DNA of 64,000 nucleotides from Monosporascus cannonballus (Eukaryota; Ascomycota; Sordariomycetes; Xylariales), in NCBI GenBank assembly GCA_004154925.1, contig QJNS01000020.1:1-64000 (forward strand), in the 5' to 3' direction. How positions within the stretch are numbered: position 1 is the stretch's first letter; each line of letters opens with the position of its first letter. A program made the position numbers and the translations under genes. This document shows, piece after piece, positions 24,490 through 37,032 of this stretch. The notes beneath the pieces were generated by a model, which searched no databases, was not told the DNA's origin, and was given only the letters and a program-made list of their open reading frames with translations.

Positions 24490-25047
24490 TAGTCAACCAG
24501 TTAGTAGCCGGAATATCGGGCCAATCGGCCGCGGCCTGTGCTAATATGGTAACCGTAATAGCAGCCTTTAATTACTTCTGTTCCTAACGCTTTTGTTCCT
24601 CTAAATCGTCTAATAACTAAAGCCTACGTTATACTATGGTAACGCCTTTCGAACGAGCTAACGCCTTTTACTTGCGCAAACGAATAAAACGAAAAAAAAC
24701 TTTATTTATCTTTTTCTGATAACGATACTAAACTTTAAGATAAAGCCGTTAAAATTTTAACAGTTGCTTTTCGGTAAGCGTTTTTTCGCGTTCTAAACGT
24801 TAATACTTCTGGTAAATATTTTATAAGGAAAAAACGACATACCGATACTATCGCAAAACCAACTTCGATTAACATATTCCTTATACCGTAAAACGTTTTC
24901 CATTATTTTACACCTTATATTTTTCGAAAAATAATAAAAGTAAGGTATAATTTCGTATCCGAATTCGTTAAAGATTTTTATAAAGTTAATACGACAAACG
25001 ATAAAAAAACGAGAAATACGATAAATCTTGAAAATACGAAACGACAT
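24490..25047 (-). pseudogene. Element B antisense ORF with Zn2Cys6-like spacing
   Basis: Starts at ATG 25045-25047 and is open for 84 codons. Residues 36-65 (24853-24942) show Y-x2-Y-x6-C-x8-Y-x2-Y-x6-C; with Tyr read as RIP-mutated Cys this is C-x2-C-x6-C-x8-C-x2-C-x6-C, the spacing of fungal Zn2Cys6 DNA-binding clusters. Downstream are basic/acidic residues (REKTLTEKQ, later EEQKR-EQK-LKAAITVT), then LAQAAADWPDIPATNW near the end. The C-terminal motif recurs in element F. Transcription would run toward the pol gene, antisense to it. Function is inferred only. Confidence 0.6.
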
Positions 25048-25128
25048 AATTAAAAACTAAAAAAAGGTTATTTACTAAACAAAAAAAAAGAAAATCTTAA
25101 GGGCAAGATTTAAAAAAAAAGGAAATCG

Positions 25129-25501
25129 TATTACGACCTAACAAGCTCCGGCCTTAAGAAACGGTTAAATAAAAATCACACGGGCCACTCCTCGGGTTAC
25201 GTAACGGTAATCACCGCCAAGCCAGTAATTATCGGTAATCAAAAGTAATCCCAAATAATCGTAATTATTACCGGCTGCAAAATTAAAAATAATCAAGCCA
25301 AAAAAGAGAAAGATATATACGCTTATTATTGCCATAATTTAGATAGTTTTAATTTGTAATAATAATTTATTACGCAAAGCACCTTTGGTATTACGAAACA
25401 TAATACGTTACTGTATCTATTGCTTAGATTCCCACGATACTCCTGCTAACATAAACCGTACGATTAAGGTTTAATAGTTGGTTAAACCCCAAGCCGTCAC
25501 A
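25129..25501 (+). repeat. Element B 3' LTR
   Basis: 373 bases, ending CCAAGCCGTCACA. Differences from the 5' LTR seen by eye are overwhelmingly C/T and G/A transitions, in both directions, so each copy was mutated independently. Confidence 0.85.
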
Positions 25502-25506
25502 TCAGC

Positions 25507-25664
25507 TAGCTGGGGGATGCGGAGCGCTCTCCATATACGGAAAGGTCCCATACTGATCGGCTTATATATGTTCCGTAGCTAAACTACTTAAAGTTGTACG
25601 GGTGCGATAGTACGTACAACTTAACGGAATACAATAACATAACCGATATCCCCTATATCTAACA
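25507..25664 (+). repeat. Element C 5' LTR, main part
   Basis: Continues the seven bases at 18792-18798; 7 + 158 gives 165 bases, exactly the 3' LTR length. Both end in CTATATCT(A/G)ACA. The GC content of this LTR (TAGCTGGGGGATGCGGAGCG) is strikingly higher than the internal region. Confidence 0.88.
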
Positions 25665-25773
25665 ATTAAAAGTTTTATTCGCTTAATTCGCATATATATT
25701 TATTAATTAGCGGTTACTGAAATGATATAGGTTATATATCAATATTAATTATCTATATACCCTGATAACAACA

Positions 25774-28700
25774 ATGGCAACCGTACAATCGACGTCCTTA
25801 ATTATTTATAAGGGACCCAAGGATTAGGATCGTTTTAAGGGCGAATTCCTGTTTAAAACATGCGCGCTTAATATTTGGGACTTTATCAATCCCGGTTATT
25901 TCCGTGGCCTGTTAAACCAATAGAACCCGACATAACTTCTTACTCCAAGAGACAAATTCGTTATACAGCGCGATCTAACACCTTATTATCGTCCTTATCG
26001 TTTAGAAGAACTACCGAAAAAATTGATCTTACGGAATATCTAATAAGTACCCTTAAAATAACGACCGAAGGTAAACAAACTTATAATTAGGACTTTGCGA
26101 CATATACCTTTAAAAATCGAAAATACGATACTTTCTTTAAAAGCGTTAACGACCTAACGAAATAAGTCCTGGAATTAATATTTTTAACGATTAAGAAAAC
26201 GAATCTTTTTCCCGAAAAAAACTTACGGAAATAATATGCTAAGCTGGCCGAATTAAATAAGGTAGACGATAATAAGTTCCTAATTAATATTTAACGAAAA
26301 TATTGCGAAACGTTAAAGCAAATTTCGAAATTTGGCAAAACGTTAAACGAATAAATCGTAAAATAGCAAAAGATTATAGCCTTAAGATAACGACATAATA
26401 TTTTAAAAACGAAAACGACGATTATATAGGTTAACGATTTGTATACAATATTAGTCCTTATAATTGGGACATAAATTACTATCTTTTAGATAATAAAAAA
26501 GGCCGAGATCGATAACGGTACGATTAACTTCTAAAAAGTAACAATTAACTTTTTAAATTATTAGGTTATGGCTTATCTCATATTTATATTACGAAATATC
26601 AAAATAATATTTCTGACGTTCTAAGGGACCCATATAAATGCCCCTGATCAGGATAATCCTAATTAAGAAAATGTTAAACTTATTAATTTTTAATTAAAAA
26701 AAATTCCGAAACATATGGCGAAATAAGATAATTATAAAGGTTTTTATATGGACTAAAACGTTAATAAACGAAAACGATAAAAATCGGATACGTAAGGTAT
26801 TCGTTATAGGGCCTGTTTAAGCGCTTATTATATATTATCTCAATTTTATTATGTATTCCCTGTAAAGTTTTAACGGGTTTCTGCTTTTACGATAAAATAA
26901 GAGCATATGTCTAAGGTCGAATTACCGTCCATCAATCTTTAAAAAAAAGATCGACCATTTATCGAAAATTATAGAGAAAATATTTACATAAATAAATTAA
27001 CTTTTAAAAAAGGTGAAACGAACTCTGGCGTACCTTTTGATTATTAATTAATGTAATGTTATAAGCGCTTCGTTTTACCTCTTAAGGAATTTATTTATTC
27101 TGAATTTCAGGTGAACGATATATATTTTTAATTTTATTAACAAATTGTTAAATTTTAGACCAACCGTAGAAAATAAGAGAATATACGCAAATAATAATTT
27201 TATTCCGATTAAAGAATATAGAAAAATCGATATAATATTTCGAAGCTCTAGCGGTACGAAAGCGTTACGTTTATATAACGTAATATATTACGAAAACTTT
27301 ATATATAACCTGGTATTTTTCCGGCAGTTCAGAAAAAAAAGCTATTAATAAGATAACCGAAAAATTAATACTTTTATCCGAAATAAATATAATCAAATAG
27401 TTATTACATTAATAACTAAATTTAATTAATTCGGTATCGACAATATTAATATAATAATTATTTATATAGCTTTAGTAACCTATAAACGAAACGTTAATTC
27501 GTAAATAACAAGATTATTACGAATCGGTAACGGTATTATGTGATACCTAAATTAGGATACCTAGAATTCGAAATAATGGTACAATTACAGTCCCATACGA
27601 AAGGAGTCCGCCTAAAGGGCCCTAAAATAATTAAATACTAAATATATGGCCAGGCAAAAGCCAAAAAGCAAATACGCCATACGCCTAGAAAAAAAAACCT
27701 TCCGATCAAAACAAAAAATCGCTATCGATTTTACAGATTTCGAAAAAAACTTTAAAAGATATAAATACGTTATATTTACAACTTATCGATATTTAGGTTT
27801 TATTTAGTATATTTATTTTAAAAATCGAAAGTAAAATATATTAATTAAAATGTTTAAATATTTTTTTTACAAAGTTTAAAAAATTAAAATAAAATATTTT
27901 TACAAATATTCAAATACAATAACGAAATTTTAAAAAATTATTAACTTAAAAATATATTTTAATTACCTCCTTTTAATATTAAACTTAAACTCTTAATATT
28001 ATATACCCAGGCTTAAAACGGGAATATAAAGCATTTAAAAGGTATAATTACGAAAAAAATAATCACGATATAAAATAGCGTTAAGTTATTTTCGTTCTTA
28101 ATCGTATATATTTTTAAAGCAATAATATACTTATATAACCGTATTCTCAAATACGTACTTTTTTGGCAAAAATTATATAAAGTTTATTATATTTATTTAA
28201 CGTACAAAAACGGCGTAATAATATTTAATCGGAAGCTTTAATAAGATTACTTATAAGCATATAGTTATATAACTTACGCTATAATAATTTCGACTATAAA
28301 AAAACAGAAATTTCAGATATTAAATTCTAAAATATATATAAATTATTTCGTCCATTACCGACTTATAAATATTGACAAAATCTGAAATCTATAAATTAAT
28401 AAAGTTATTATTATTCGAAATATATAATTTAACGAAAGAGCTATTTTTTAAAGCAATATAGTAAACTTAAAAAATAATTTTTTATACGTAATAAAAAGCA
28501 AATTACAAAATTTATTTCGACAGGTAAAAATACTTAATTAGATTAATAACTACCTTTTGTATTTATAAAAAAAACAAAACGTTAAACGGAATAATTTAAT
28601 TATTGGCTACACAGGAAAAATAATTTCAAAAAAGTATTAACGGAAAAACGTACGAAATCGAAAAAAAATAAGTTTGTTCGCAAAATATTAATTATTCTTA

Positions 28701-30785
28701 TATAATCGTTATATTCGAATTATTTTCGTTTTTTGGACTATTACTGCTGCCAGCGTTTACCTTAATAATTATTACGATTATTACATTAACGGAAAAAATA
28801 AAAGTAACCCTAGGCTTTTACCATATTGTTTAACTCAGAATAACGGTAAAAGACGAAAGCACCTTACTGGTTATAAATGTAAGCTCCCCGTATATTCCGT
28901 ACCGAACTGGTATTATCCGAAACGAAGACAGAATATAAGAAACCGCATTTAATATAGGACGTTTAACGCCTTTTATAAATACAAATAATAACTTGCCAGT
29001 AAGTTACGAAAACTTAAAAAAATAATTACTCGAAATACGCGTTATCTTAATCGAAAAAACTTTAATACCAAAACGTACAAAAGAATACCTAAATCGCAAA
29101 ACCGCAAACATACGCGTAATTTACCGCCATTACCTTAAATCTATAAAAAGTTAAATATATATTTATTAAAATATTTGGTAAAGCTAAAAAATTTACTTTT
29201 AAAGTTATAAAAAGATATAATTTTAGGAAATTATTAACCAATTTTTTATTAAAAAAACTGATCTTAAGGTATATATAAGTATACGTTTACAAATTTAATA
29301 AATACGGCTAATTACAAAAATGCAAAACTCGTTTTATCGTACGAAACGATTAATAACTAAAGGATATTTATGGCGATATATACGTATTTATATTTGCTGA
29401 AAGGTTATTTCGAACCTTAATTATTACCGTAATTAAATTTAACCTAAAGTATAAGTAATATAACGTTATACACGTTTTCGTTAATACGACGTTACTTTAC
29501 GAAATATATATAAAGATAACCCCCAGATACCCATAACATAAAAAAATATTCCTAATTAGGAAAATATTATATAAATTATAGGAATTACCTTTATTTTGAC
29601 AGAAAAAATTTACCAGCATATTAAAAGATTTAAAATTAAGCCTTATTTCTTACGAACTTTATTATTTTATTTGTTAAAAAGTATGTTTCTTTTTTGTAAA
29701 CGGTATTATCGCCGCATATAATAAAAAAATTAAAATTTCGTTAATTAATTAATTTAACAAATTTAAAAATAATATATTTTTATAAAAAGTAAAAACCTAT
29801 AATAATTTTTTGGGATCGAAATAATTAAAAACGAATTTAATAAAAGGATCTAATTATTTTAATCCGATTTTATAAATAAGCTAATTAACTTAATCTCCTC
29901 AAAAAATTTAAATAATTACCTAAAAACGTTTAAAACAAATGTCGAATTATTACTGAATTCTAATCTAGCTTATTTAGACTTAGTGAACAAATACTAAAAA
30001 AAATCGGTTTTATTTAACAAATTACAGTTAATACGCAATTAAATATATCCTTTACGGTATCTCGATTTGCCCGATTTAACCTGAACTTTAATATCGTATA
30101 TCATAAAGTTATTAATCGAGTTATATTATATTTATTCGATACCAAAACGCTAGCGGTATAGTTCGGAAATAAAAATTTGATAAATACCCAAAACGATACC
30201 TTTTTTTGTAAATAATACGGTTTATCGAAAAAGCTTTTAAATTTACGTTATAAAGTTATTCGGTAAAATAATAGAGTAACAGGCGAATATATAAAATATA
30301 ATAATTATTTTTAGAACCGAAACGGAGTTATTATCTTTTATGCAAGTTATAAAAAAAAGCCGTATTTTGTTTTCGATTAATTGAAAAATTGGAAATTGGC
30401 ATAAATGCAAAACCGTTAAATATATAATATAATAATTAACAAATTATACGGTTAATTAACGCCGACGTCGCTTTTTTAATAATAAAATTCCGGTACGTAA
30501 ATATATATAATTATTAATTACGAAAAACATTACAAAAACCTGATTAAAATAGATTATACGTCTATAGGCGATATGCTGGCTAATAAATTAATTAAAGCCT
30601 TATTACGAAAAACCTTTAGGCATTTTAAAAAACAGCTAAAGTTAATAAATATTACAAAAGCCGTAAATCAGTGGAGGAAAGCCTTAAGGGTTATTTCAGA
30701 TAAAAAATTAATTAATCAAAAGGATTTAATCGCTGGAGGAAAAGTGGAATGCATAACTGCAGCTTTAGGAAATGATAAAATATAA
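25774..30785 (+). pseudogene. Element C copia gag-pol remnant
   Basis: Begins at ATG 25774 with MATVQSTSLIIYKGPKD and a WDF-type copia Gag. Further landmarks: protease/gag-pre-integrase region 27145-27348 (LRLYNVIYYENFIYNLVFF matches the ..L.NVLYVP....NLIS pattern), a CEICGQAKAKKQ-like integrase zinc region near 27640-27700, reverse transcriptase 29470-29740 (LYKL.E.PLF..KKFTSILKDL then FFVNGIIAAYN from YVDD), and the RNase H C-terminus, still open at 30573-30785 (DYTSIGDMLANKLIKALLRK). The integrase-before-RT order is that of Ty1/copia. Confidence 0.82.
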
Positions 30786-30824
30786 CGATCAACGCCGTAA
30801 ATGCTTTAAGGCGTTAAGGGGGTG

Positions 30825-30989
30825 TGTCAGCTAGGTGGGGGGTGCGGAGCGCTCCCCATATACGGAAAGGTCCCATACTGATCGGCTTATATATGTTCCG
30901 TAGCTAAACTACTTAAAGTTGTACGCGTACGATAGCACGTACAACTTAACGGAATACAACAACGCAACTGATGTCCCCTATATCTGACA
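30825..30989 (+). repeat. Element C 3' LTR
   Basis: 165 bases from TGTCAGCTAGG to CTGACA, followed by target duplication ATACA. A polypurine-like GGCGTTAAGGGGGTG precedes it. Confidence 0.88.
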
Positions 30990-31044
30990 ATACACCTGTC
31001 CTTAAACTGCGAAAATAAATTCGCAGTAATAATTAAGCAAATTG

Positions 31045-31196
31045 AAACCGCTAAGGGTTTTAATAAATTTTTAAATCTAAGTCGTACGGATTTATGTTAG
31101 CAGAAGTATCGTAGGATTCTAAGCAATAAATAGAGTAACTGGTTACGTCTCGTAATATCAAGAGTGCCTTAAGTAACGAAATATTATATTGCAAAT
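31045..31196 (-). repeat. Gypsy-type LTR fragment, reverse orientation
   Basis: Reads as the reverse complement of the 3' part of B/E-type LTRs (GCTAAGGGTTTT...GTCGTACGGATTTATGTTAGCAGAAGTATCGT-GGATTCTAAGCAATA). It stops abruptly at the start of copia element D, so D probably inserted into this LTR; the continuation on the far side was not found. Just upstream, 31006-31031 forms a small perfect hairpin (ACTGCGAA / TTCGCAGT). Confidence 0.65.
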
Positions 31197-34100
31197 TGTC
31201 AGCTAGCTAAGTGTGCTATATCATACCAAATACGAAAAAGTCACGTTTTAATCGGAATATATACACTTCGTTACTAAGCTATACAAAAGTTGTACACGTT
31301 TCGAAAAGGCATGGAATTAATTAAATATAATAACGTAACTGATATTCTTTATAGTTGATAATTAAAAGTTTTAATCGCTTAAATATTAGTTAATTAATTA
31401 TTATTAAGATAATATAAGTAATATATTAGTAATATTAAAATGGATAATAAAATAAATAAATTAATTATTAACACATTATTAACGATATTTTAAGTTATTA
31501 AAATATAATGTATTAATAACTATTGAAATATTTTCAAATAATATCTTTAAGATTTTACGCGATTTTTACAAATTTTATTAATTTAAACAATTTTAGATAA
31601 AAAAACTTAATTTATTAATCGATACTTCTAAGCAAAGGTTCAGGGCAAAATCTAAAGCGAAATAACTATAAAGGTTTATATTCGAATTAAAACAGTAGTA
31701 AATACAAACGTAATAAATTAAATATTTAAATTATATGTTACAAGCTATATATACATATCTTTATTAAGGACTACCTTAATATTATTATACATTTTTTAAT
31801 ACAACCTTTGAAAAGTTTCGTTTTAATAAAATTATAATTACTTTTGTAAAAATAAAATAGTTTTTAATTAATCTTTAAAAACTATTAACCGATTATTGAA
31901 AAACATAAAAATATTAATTACTCAAAAAATAAAATAGCTTTTAAAGATAATAAAAGAAAATTTAACATTTTTTAATGATTTATATTTATGATACAATAAA
32001 TATTTTACTTTACTTTCTAGAAATATTTTTATTTTAGATTTAAAGTTACTTAGATATGTATTGAACGTAATTAACATATATTTAATTATTAAATTATTAT
32101 AGAAGGTAACAGATTATACTTAATATTAATTTCGTCTCGCATAATAATTACGGAATAATAAATATATTATTTTAAAACTTTAACGGTATAAAACCTTTAC
32201 GTTTGTGCGGTATAACGTATTATAAGGATTTTATATATAATTTAGTATTTTTTTTAATAATTTCGAAAAAACTGTTAATAAAAAATTAATAATTATATTC
32301 AAAATAAATTTCATTACGTTATTATAAATCTAATAGATAAATTGAATTAAGTCGTTTTCGAAACAAATAACGTAATAACTTTTAAAGTAATATTTATAAC
32401 TTATAAACGAAATATTAATTTTAAGATTATATAATATTTAGATTTAAGTTATCTAGACGTTAAAAATTTATTTAATTTTAATTCTACGTAAAAAATGTAG
32501 AATTAAACAGTTTTATAATAATTAAACACTATATTTACAGCAAAATAAAATTAAAAAATAGAGATATCTTATATCAAAAAAAAACCTTTTTAATTAAGTT
32601 AAAAATTGGTTCTCGATTTTATCGATTTAGAAAAAAACCTAAAAAAATATAAATACGTCATATTAGTCATTAATAGGTTTTTACATTATATTTAAGATAT
32701 TGATTTGTAAATCTATTAGTAGGATACGTCAATTAATATATTTTAACATTTTTTAAGCATATTTAAAAATTACGGATTTTGAAATATATTATAATGATTC
32801 TCTTTTACTATTGAATTAGAATTTTTATTATTTAATACTTAAATATATATAACGGGTATAAAGTTTTTAAAAATATATAATTAAAAAAGCGAGCGTAATA
32901 CAAAATACTCTAATATTATTTTTAATTTTTATCGTATATATTTTAAAAGCAATAATATATTTATATAACTAAACGTTTAGCTATATTTTATTTAAATATA
33001 TCCTGTATAACACATATTCCATTTACCTTTTATATAAAAACTGTATAATAACGTTTTATCATAAATTTTATTATATTTATTTATAAACTTACTGTTATAG
33101 AGTCTATATTATAACACAAGCCGATATGTCAATAAATAGAAAGGTTTTAGTAATTAAATTTAAACATTTTTATTAATTACTTCATTAAATATCGATTAAC
33201 GAATATCTACGAAATTCAAAATCTTTTAACAAATAAAACTATTGTTATTTAAAACGTATTATATTTTGAAAAAACTATCTCTTCGAGAAATATTGAACAT
33301 TTAAAGGACGATCATTTCTATATTAACGAAAACAAATTATGAAATATTTTTCGGTAAAGTTTTATATTTTAATATATTAAAGATTATTGAAATATATTGT
33401 ACCGGCTGCACTTTATACCGCTGCGCCACTAGAGCAAAAGACAGGTGGAATGATCGCAATTATAGCAATCATCCTAGTGCTTATAGCTGTATATATACTG
33501 GAGCTCTTACAGATGACCCGGCCGTAATATATTTATATACATAATAAAACTTTAAATTAAATAATCTAATTATAAATTAAATCGGACATTATAAAACAAA
33601 GTAATAGTATTATATATAAATAAAAAATAAGTAAAAAAATTCATTTATAAAATCTTAACTATTGTTATATAACCGTTATATTTAAATATTTTTACACTTT
33701 AAAGTGATTTTAAAATCGTTTTTAAATAATTATTATAACTTTTATACCGATGGCAAAAGACAATAATCTAAAGATTTTATTCTATTATTTAAGTAAAAAT
33801 AGCGGTAAAAAAACAAATATGCTTTACGGTTAAAAACATGTGCTATACGTTTTATAATAGAGACGTAATTTTAGATATTATTATAAAATAAAAAACCAAT
33901 GTTTAATATAAACCGTAAAACTTATTTTGTTAATATAATAAATAAGTAGTCGATGAATTGTGGGAAATTAAAAAAGTTAATCACTCGAAATATATATGGC
34001 TTTAATCGAAAACGCTTTTAATTTATTAATATACGAAAAAATATTTATATTGCACAACTGGATATATAGATGTAATTTACTATTACTACTATAAAACTGT

Positions 34101-35412
34101 TTAAAATTAAATATATATCTGTAAAGATAAGATTGTATAAAAGCGGAAAATATTTATTTACACAATGATAAAAATATACAATTTTATAAAGTTATTATTT
34201 AAATTTTCTTTCAAGAAAACTACGTTCTAAAATATATATAAATATATATTTATATACTCGATTAAAATAATAAATTGTAAAAATATTACATATGTTTTGT
34301 AATACGTAATAGTTAATAACTTAAAAGTATATATGATATTATATATATGTTTACAATTATCGCAAAGTTTTTAAACGTTAATTATGATTATAATATAATT
34401 TAATTTAAAATTAAAACAATATAACTTTTTTAACGTTTTCGTTTAAGTAAAGTTCTTTTACAATATATATATACAAATACCTTTAAAACATTTGTTTTCA
34501 AATAACGTTTCATTAATTAAAAAAAGACTTTATATAATTTACAAGAATCATCGTTATTGTAATAGAAATATTTTACTAATATATTAAAAGATTTAGAATT
34601 TAATTTCGTTTTTTATAAATCTTATTTTTTTGGTAAAAATAATTTTTTTACGTTAATATTATCATCGTTATATACTGTAACGAATTAATATTTTATTAAT
34701 TAAGTAATTTAGCAAAACTTTAAAACAATATACTTTTATAAAAAGTGAAATGTTTTAATAGTTTTGTAATCTAGAAATAATTATAAACCGTATTAAGTTA
34801 AACGTTTAAGCATTTTAATTGAATTTTAAAAAAATATATTAGTATTATTTTTATAAAATGTTTACATTAGTTTTTTTAAATATTTGGATAATTACTATAA
34901 AATTATATCTTAATTTTAATTTAATTTATACGAATTTAATTAATAAGTATTAAAAGGAAATCACATCACTTTTATACATAGTGGTTACTCTTTAACTTGA
35001 TATATTCTTTATTATATCTCGATTAATATATTTTAATATAAATTGTATTATTACGTTTTACGAAATAGGAAATTAAATTATATTATATTTAATTAATATT
35101 AAAAGATATATTTCGTAATTTGGCTTTAAATCTTCGACAAATATAGAAAATATCGTATTTGATAAAAATAATATTATTAATTCAACATTTCTCTAAATAT
35201 ATTTTATAAACTTATTCCGCAAGCTAGTCGAGTTAAAACAAATACATAAAACATAATAATTATTTTCATAACTGAAAAAAATAATTAATTTTTACGAAAG
35301 GCATTAAAAAACCTTTTTTATTTTTTAATCAATTGTAAAGTGAAGATTAACTTAAAAACTGAATAATTAAATATATAATATATTAATTTATAAATTATAC
35401 AATTTATTAATA
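31197..35412 (+). mobile_element. Element D: older Ty1/copia element, 3'-truncated
   Basis: A 164-base LTR (31197-31360; TGTCAGCTAGCTAAG to TTGATA) similar in ends and length to that of element C. The internal region aligns with C: a protease-area segment near 32150-32260, and reverse transcriptase FFYVNIIIVIYC near 34650-34690 (from YVDD). The distance from that motif to the break at 35412 (about 745 bases) matches the same interval in C, so D lost its RNase H end and 3' LTR where element E begins. It is more decayed than C. Confidence 0.75.
33399..33530 (-). other. GC-richer island with tRNA-like 5' part
   Basis: An island of moderately GC-rich, RIP-free DNA inside AT-rich element D. Its minus strand contains GCTCTAGTGGCGCAGCGGTA (33415-33434), which has the shape of a tRNA 5' end and the GTGGCGCAGCGG D-arm/A-box block found in eukaryotic initiator tRNA-Met. 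No matching T-arm or 3' acceptor strand follows in the AT-rich DNA beyond, so it is at best a tRNA fragment or a tRNA-derived SINE head. No copia coding sense was seen in it. Confidence 0.3.
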
Positions 35413-35834
35413 TGTGACAGCTAGGCGGTTCAACTAACTATTAAACCTTAGTTATGCGGATTTATATTAGCAGAAGTATCGTGGGATTCTAAGTAATGAA
35501 TATAATAACGTGTTACGTTTCGTAATACCAAGATTGCTTTAGATAACGAATTATTATTGCAAACTGGTATTACTTAAGCTATAGAAATAATAAATGTATA
35601 TATCTTAATCCAGCTCATTACCTTACCACCAGTAAATTAGTAATCCGGCTTACTGGCTCACTATTAATAAGTTAGTAATCCGGCTTACTGGCTTCTCATT
35701 AAATAATTAATAATGCGGCTTATTGGCTTACCATCAGGAAATTAATAATCCGTCACGTAACTTGCCTTATTACGCACTCGTGGTTGGGTCGTGGCAAACC
35801 ATTTCTGGAAACCGTAGCCCGTTAAGCTATAATA
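35413..35834 (-). repeat. Element E 3' LTR with internal tandem repeats
   Basis: About 422 bases, bounded on the plus strand by TGTGACAGCTAG and GTTAAGCTATAATA. The U3 part (about 35615-35750) contains four imperfect copies of a unit of roughly 36-38 bases, each with AATCCGGCTTACTGGCT-like core. This parallels the unrelated 36-base units in the LTR of element A. Confidence 0.78.
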
Positions 35835-35849
35835 CGATCTCCTCCTTCC

Positions 35850-36380
35850 ACAAATCTTGCCCTTAAGATTTCCTTTTTTCTTGGTAAGTTTTCCGCATCC
35901 ATTTAACATATTTTCCGGTATAGCTAAACGTCGTTTTCGCAAAACCGAATAACGATTTACCTTGGTTAATTTAATTAAATTTGAAAGTTTTAACGCGATA
36001 TCTTATTTTTTTTATTCCGCTTAATAGCTTAATTACCAAATAATAAATAGGGTTTTTCGTTATAAGAAATATGTTCGTTAAGGTCGTTCGTATAACGGAA
36101 CGGAAATCCTTATTTCCATAATTAATTATTATATTACGGAATCGAAAAAGTTAAAAAAGAAAAGCTAAAGCCCGAAAAGTCCTTATCCGAAGCTTTTACG
36201 CGTTTTTCTCGCATAAGTTATTAATGCTAATATTACCAATCCCAGGGTACAAAACTTGTTAATCGTATTTTTTAATCCTTGAACGATTCCAACGATTTCG
36301 CCTATTTGGAATCAAAATCCGTAATCGAGGTATAGATTTCGGATAAAATGGACGTTATTAATTGGAACGCGATGGATTAA
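35850..36380 (+). pseudogene. Element E antisense ORF with Zn2Cys6-like spacing
   Basis: Lies on the strand opposite to E's gag-pol, between its LTR and chromodomain. At 36004-36093 Tyr codons occur at spacing x2, x6, x8, x2, x6, exactly that of the element B antisense ORF; all six are TAT or TAC, the products expected if Cys codons TGT/TGC undergo G-to-A change. The block FRYKKYV matches LRYKEYV in B and FRYEKYV in A. After a charged region, the tail reads SLNDSNDFAYLESKSVIEV, a stop, then ISDKMDVINWNAMD, ending with TAA at 36378-36380. Several internal stops make it non-functional here. Confidence 0.58.
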
Positions 36381-37032
36381 GGGCTTCTCTTCTTGGATCT
36401 GGTAGACTGGAATACCATTATTTCGAGTAGTTTCGTCGTTGCTGATAAAAACCTTTCAGCAGGCACTGGGCGCCAATAAGGTTCTTAGCGGGTTTTCAGA
36501 TGTTTTCGGAATCCAGCTGCTTTTTTTACTTAATCAGATACTAAATAAGTTCATCGTATTTCCGCATATCGAAATTTTTTTCCACTTTATATACTTATTC
36601 GTTTTCCACCTTTACGTCGTTTTGTACTATATGAACTTGAATTATATCAGTTATTAATTCGAATAAAAAAACGTAAAAAATTAAATAAAATTTACTTTTT
36701 GGTGGAAATTCTAATTAAGAATTATTTTCTAAGATTCTTTTAGCGATTCTATATAGACCGATATACTTAAAATCGAGTTTTTTTGTTAAGTTATTATGTT
36801 TAAATATTTTTGGTAATAAATAAAGTTATTTGCCCCTTTTCGAAAATTAATCTCTTTAACTTTTTCTAGTTATAATATTTGCTTATCTAGTTACGTACGA
36901 ATTCTAATTCTGTTTTTATTTTCTAATATAATTATTATAACTATTTCGATATAAAGATTATTTTGACATTAATTGAACCGTCGTCGCATATTTCTCTGCA
37001 AATTTCTGGAATAAAATCAAATTTTATGTTCG

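Larger units (their letters stand above)
18799..25501 (+). mobile_element. Element B: Ty3/gypsy chromovirus nested in element C
   Basis: 6.7-kb element bounded by TGTTACGACC and GCCGTCACA. The 5-bp target duplication TCAGC lies at 18794-18798 and 25502-25506, and is itself part of the copia LTR, proving that B came after C. Same domain order as element A, with an antisense ORF before the 3' LTR. Confidence 0.93.
18792..30989 (+). mobile_element. Element C: Ty1/copia retrotransposon, split by element B
   Basis: LTRs of 165 bases and a copia-order polyprotein. The 5-bp target duplication ATACA is present at 18787-18791 and 30990-30994. Element B sits after the first seven bases (TGTCAGC) of the 5' LTR, which resumes at 25507. 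Without B the element is about 5.5 kb. RIP-type decay is heavy. Confidence 0.92.

Noticed and set aside
35600..35750. CRISPR-like regular repeats
   Set aside because: The units are contiguous imperfect tandem repeats inside a eukaryotic LTR, without unique spacers.
35742..35942. 66-codon minus-strand open frame
   Set aside because: Spans the U3 edge of element E's LTR; no motif, and probably open by chance in a GC-richer patch.
36439..36657. 72-codon plus-strand open frame
   Set aside because: It is the antisense of element E's chromodomain and adjacent pol end, separate from the conserved antisense ORF, which ends at 36380.
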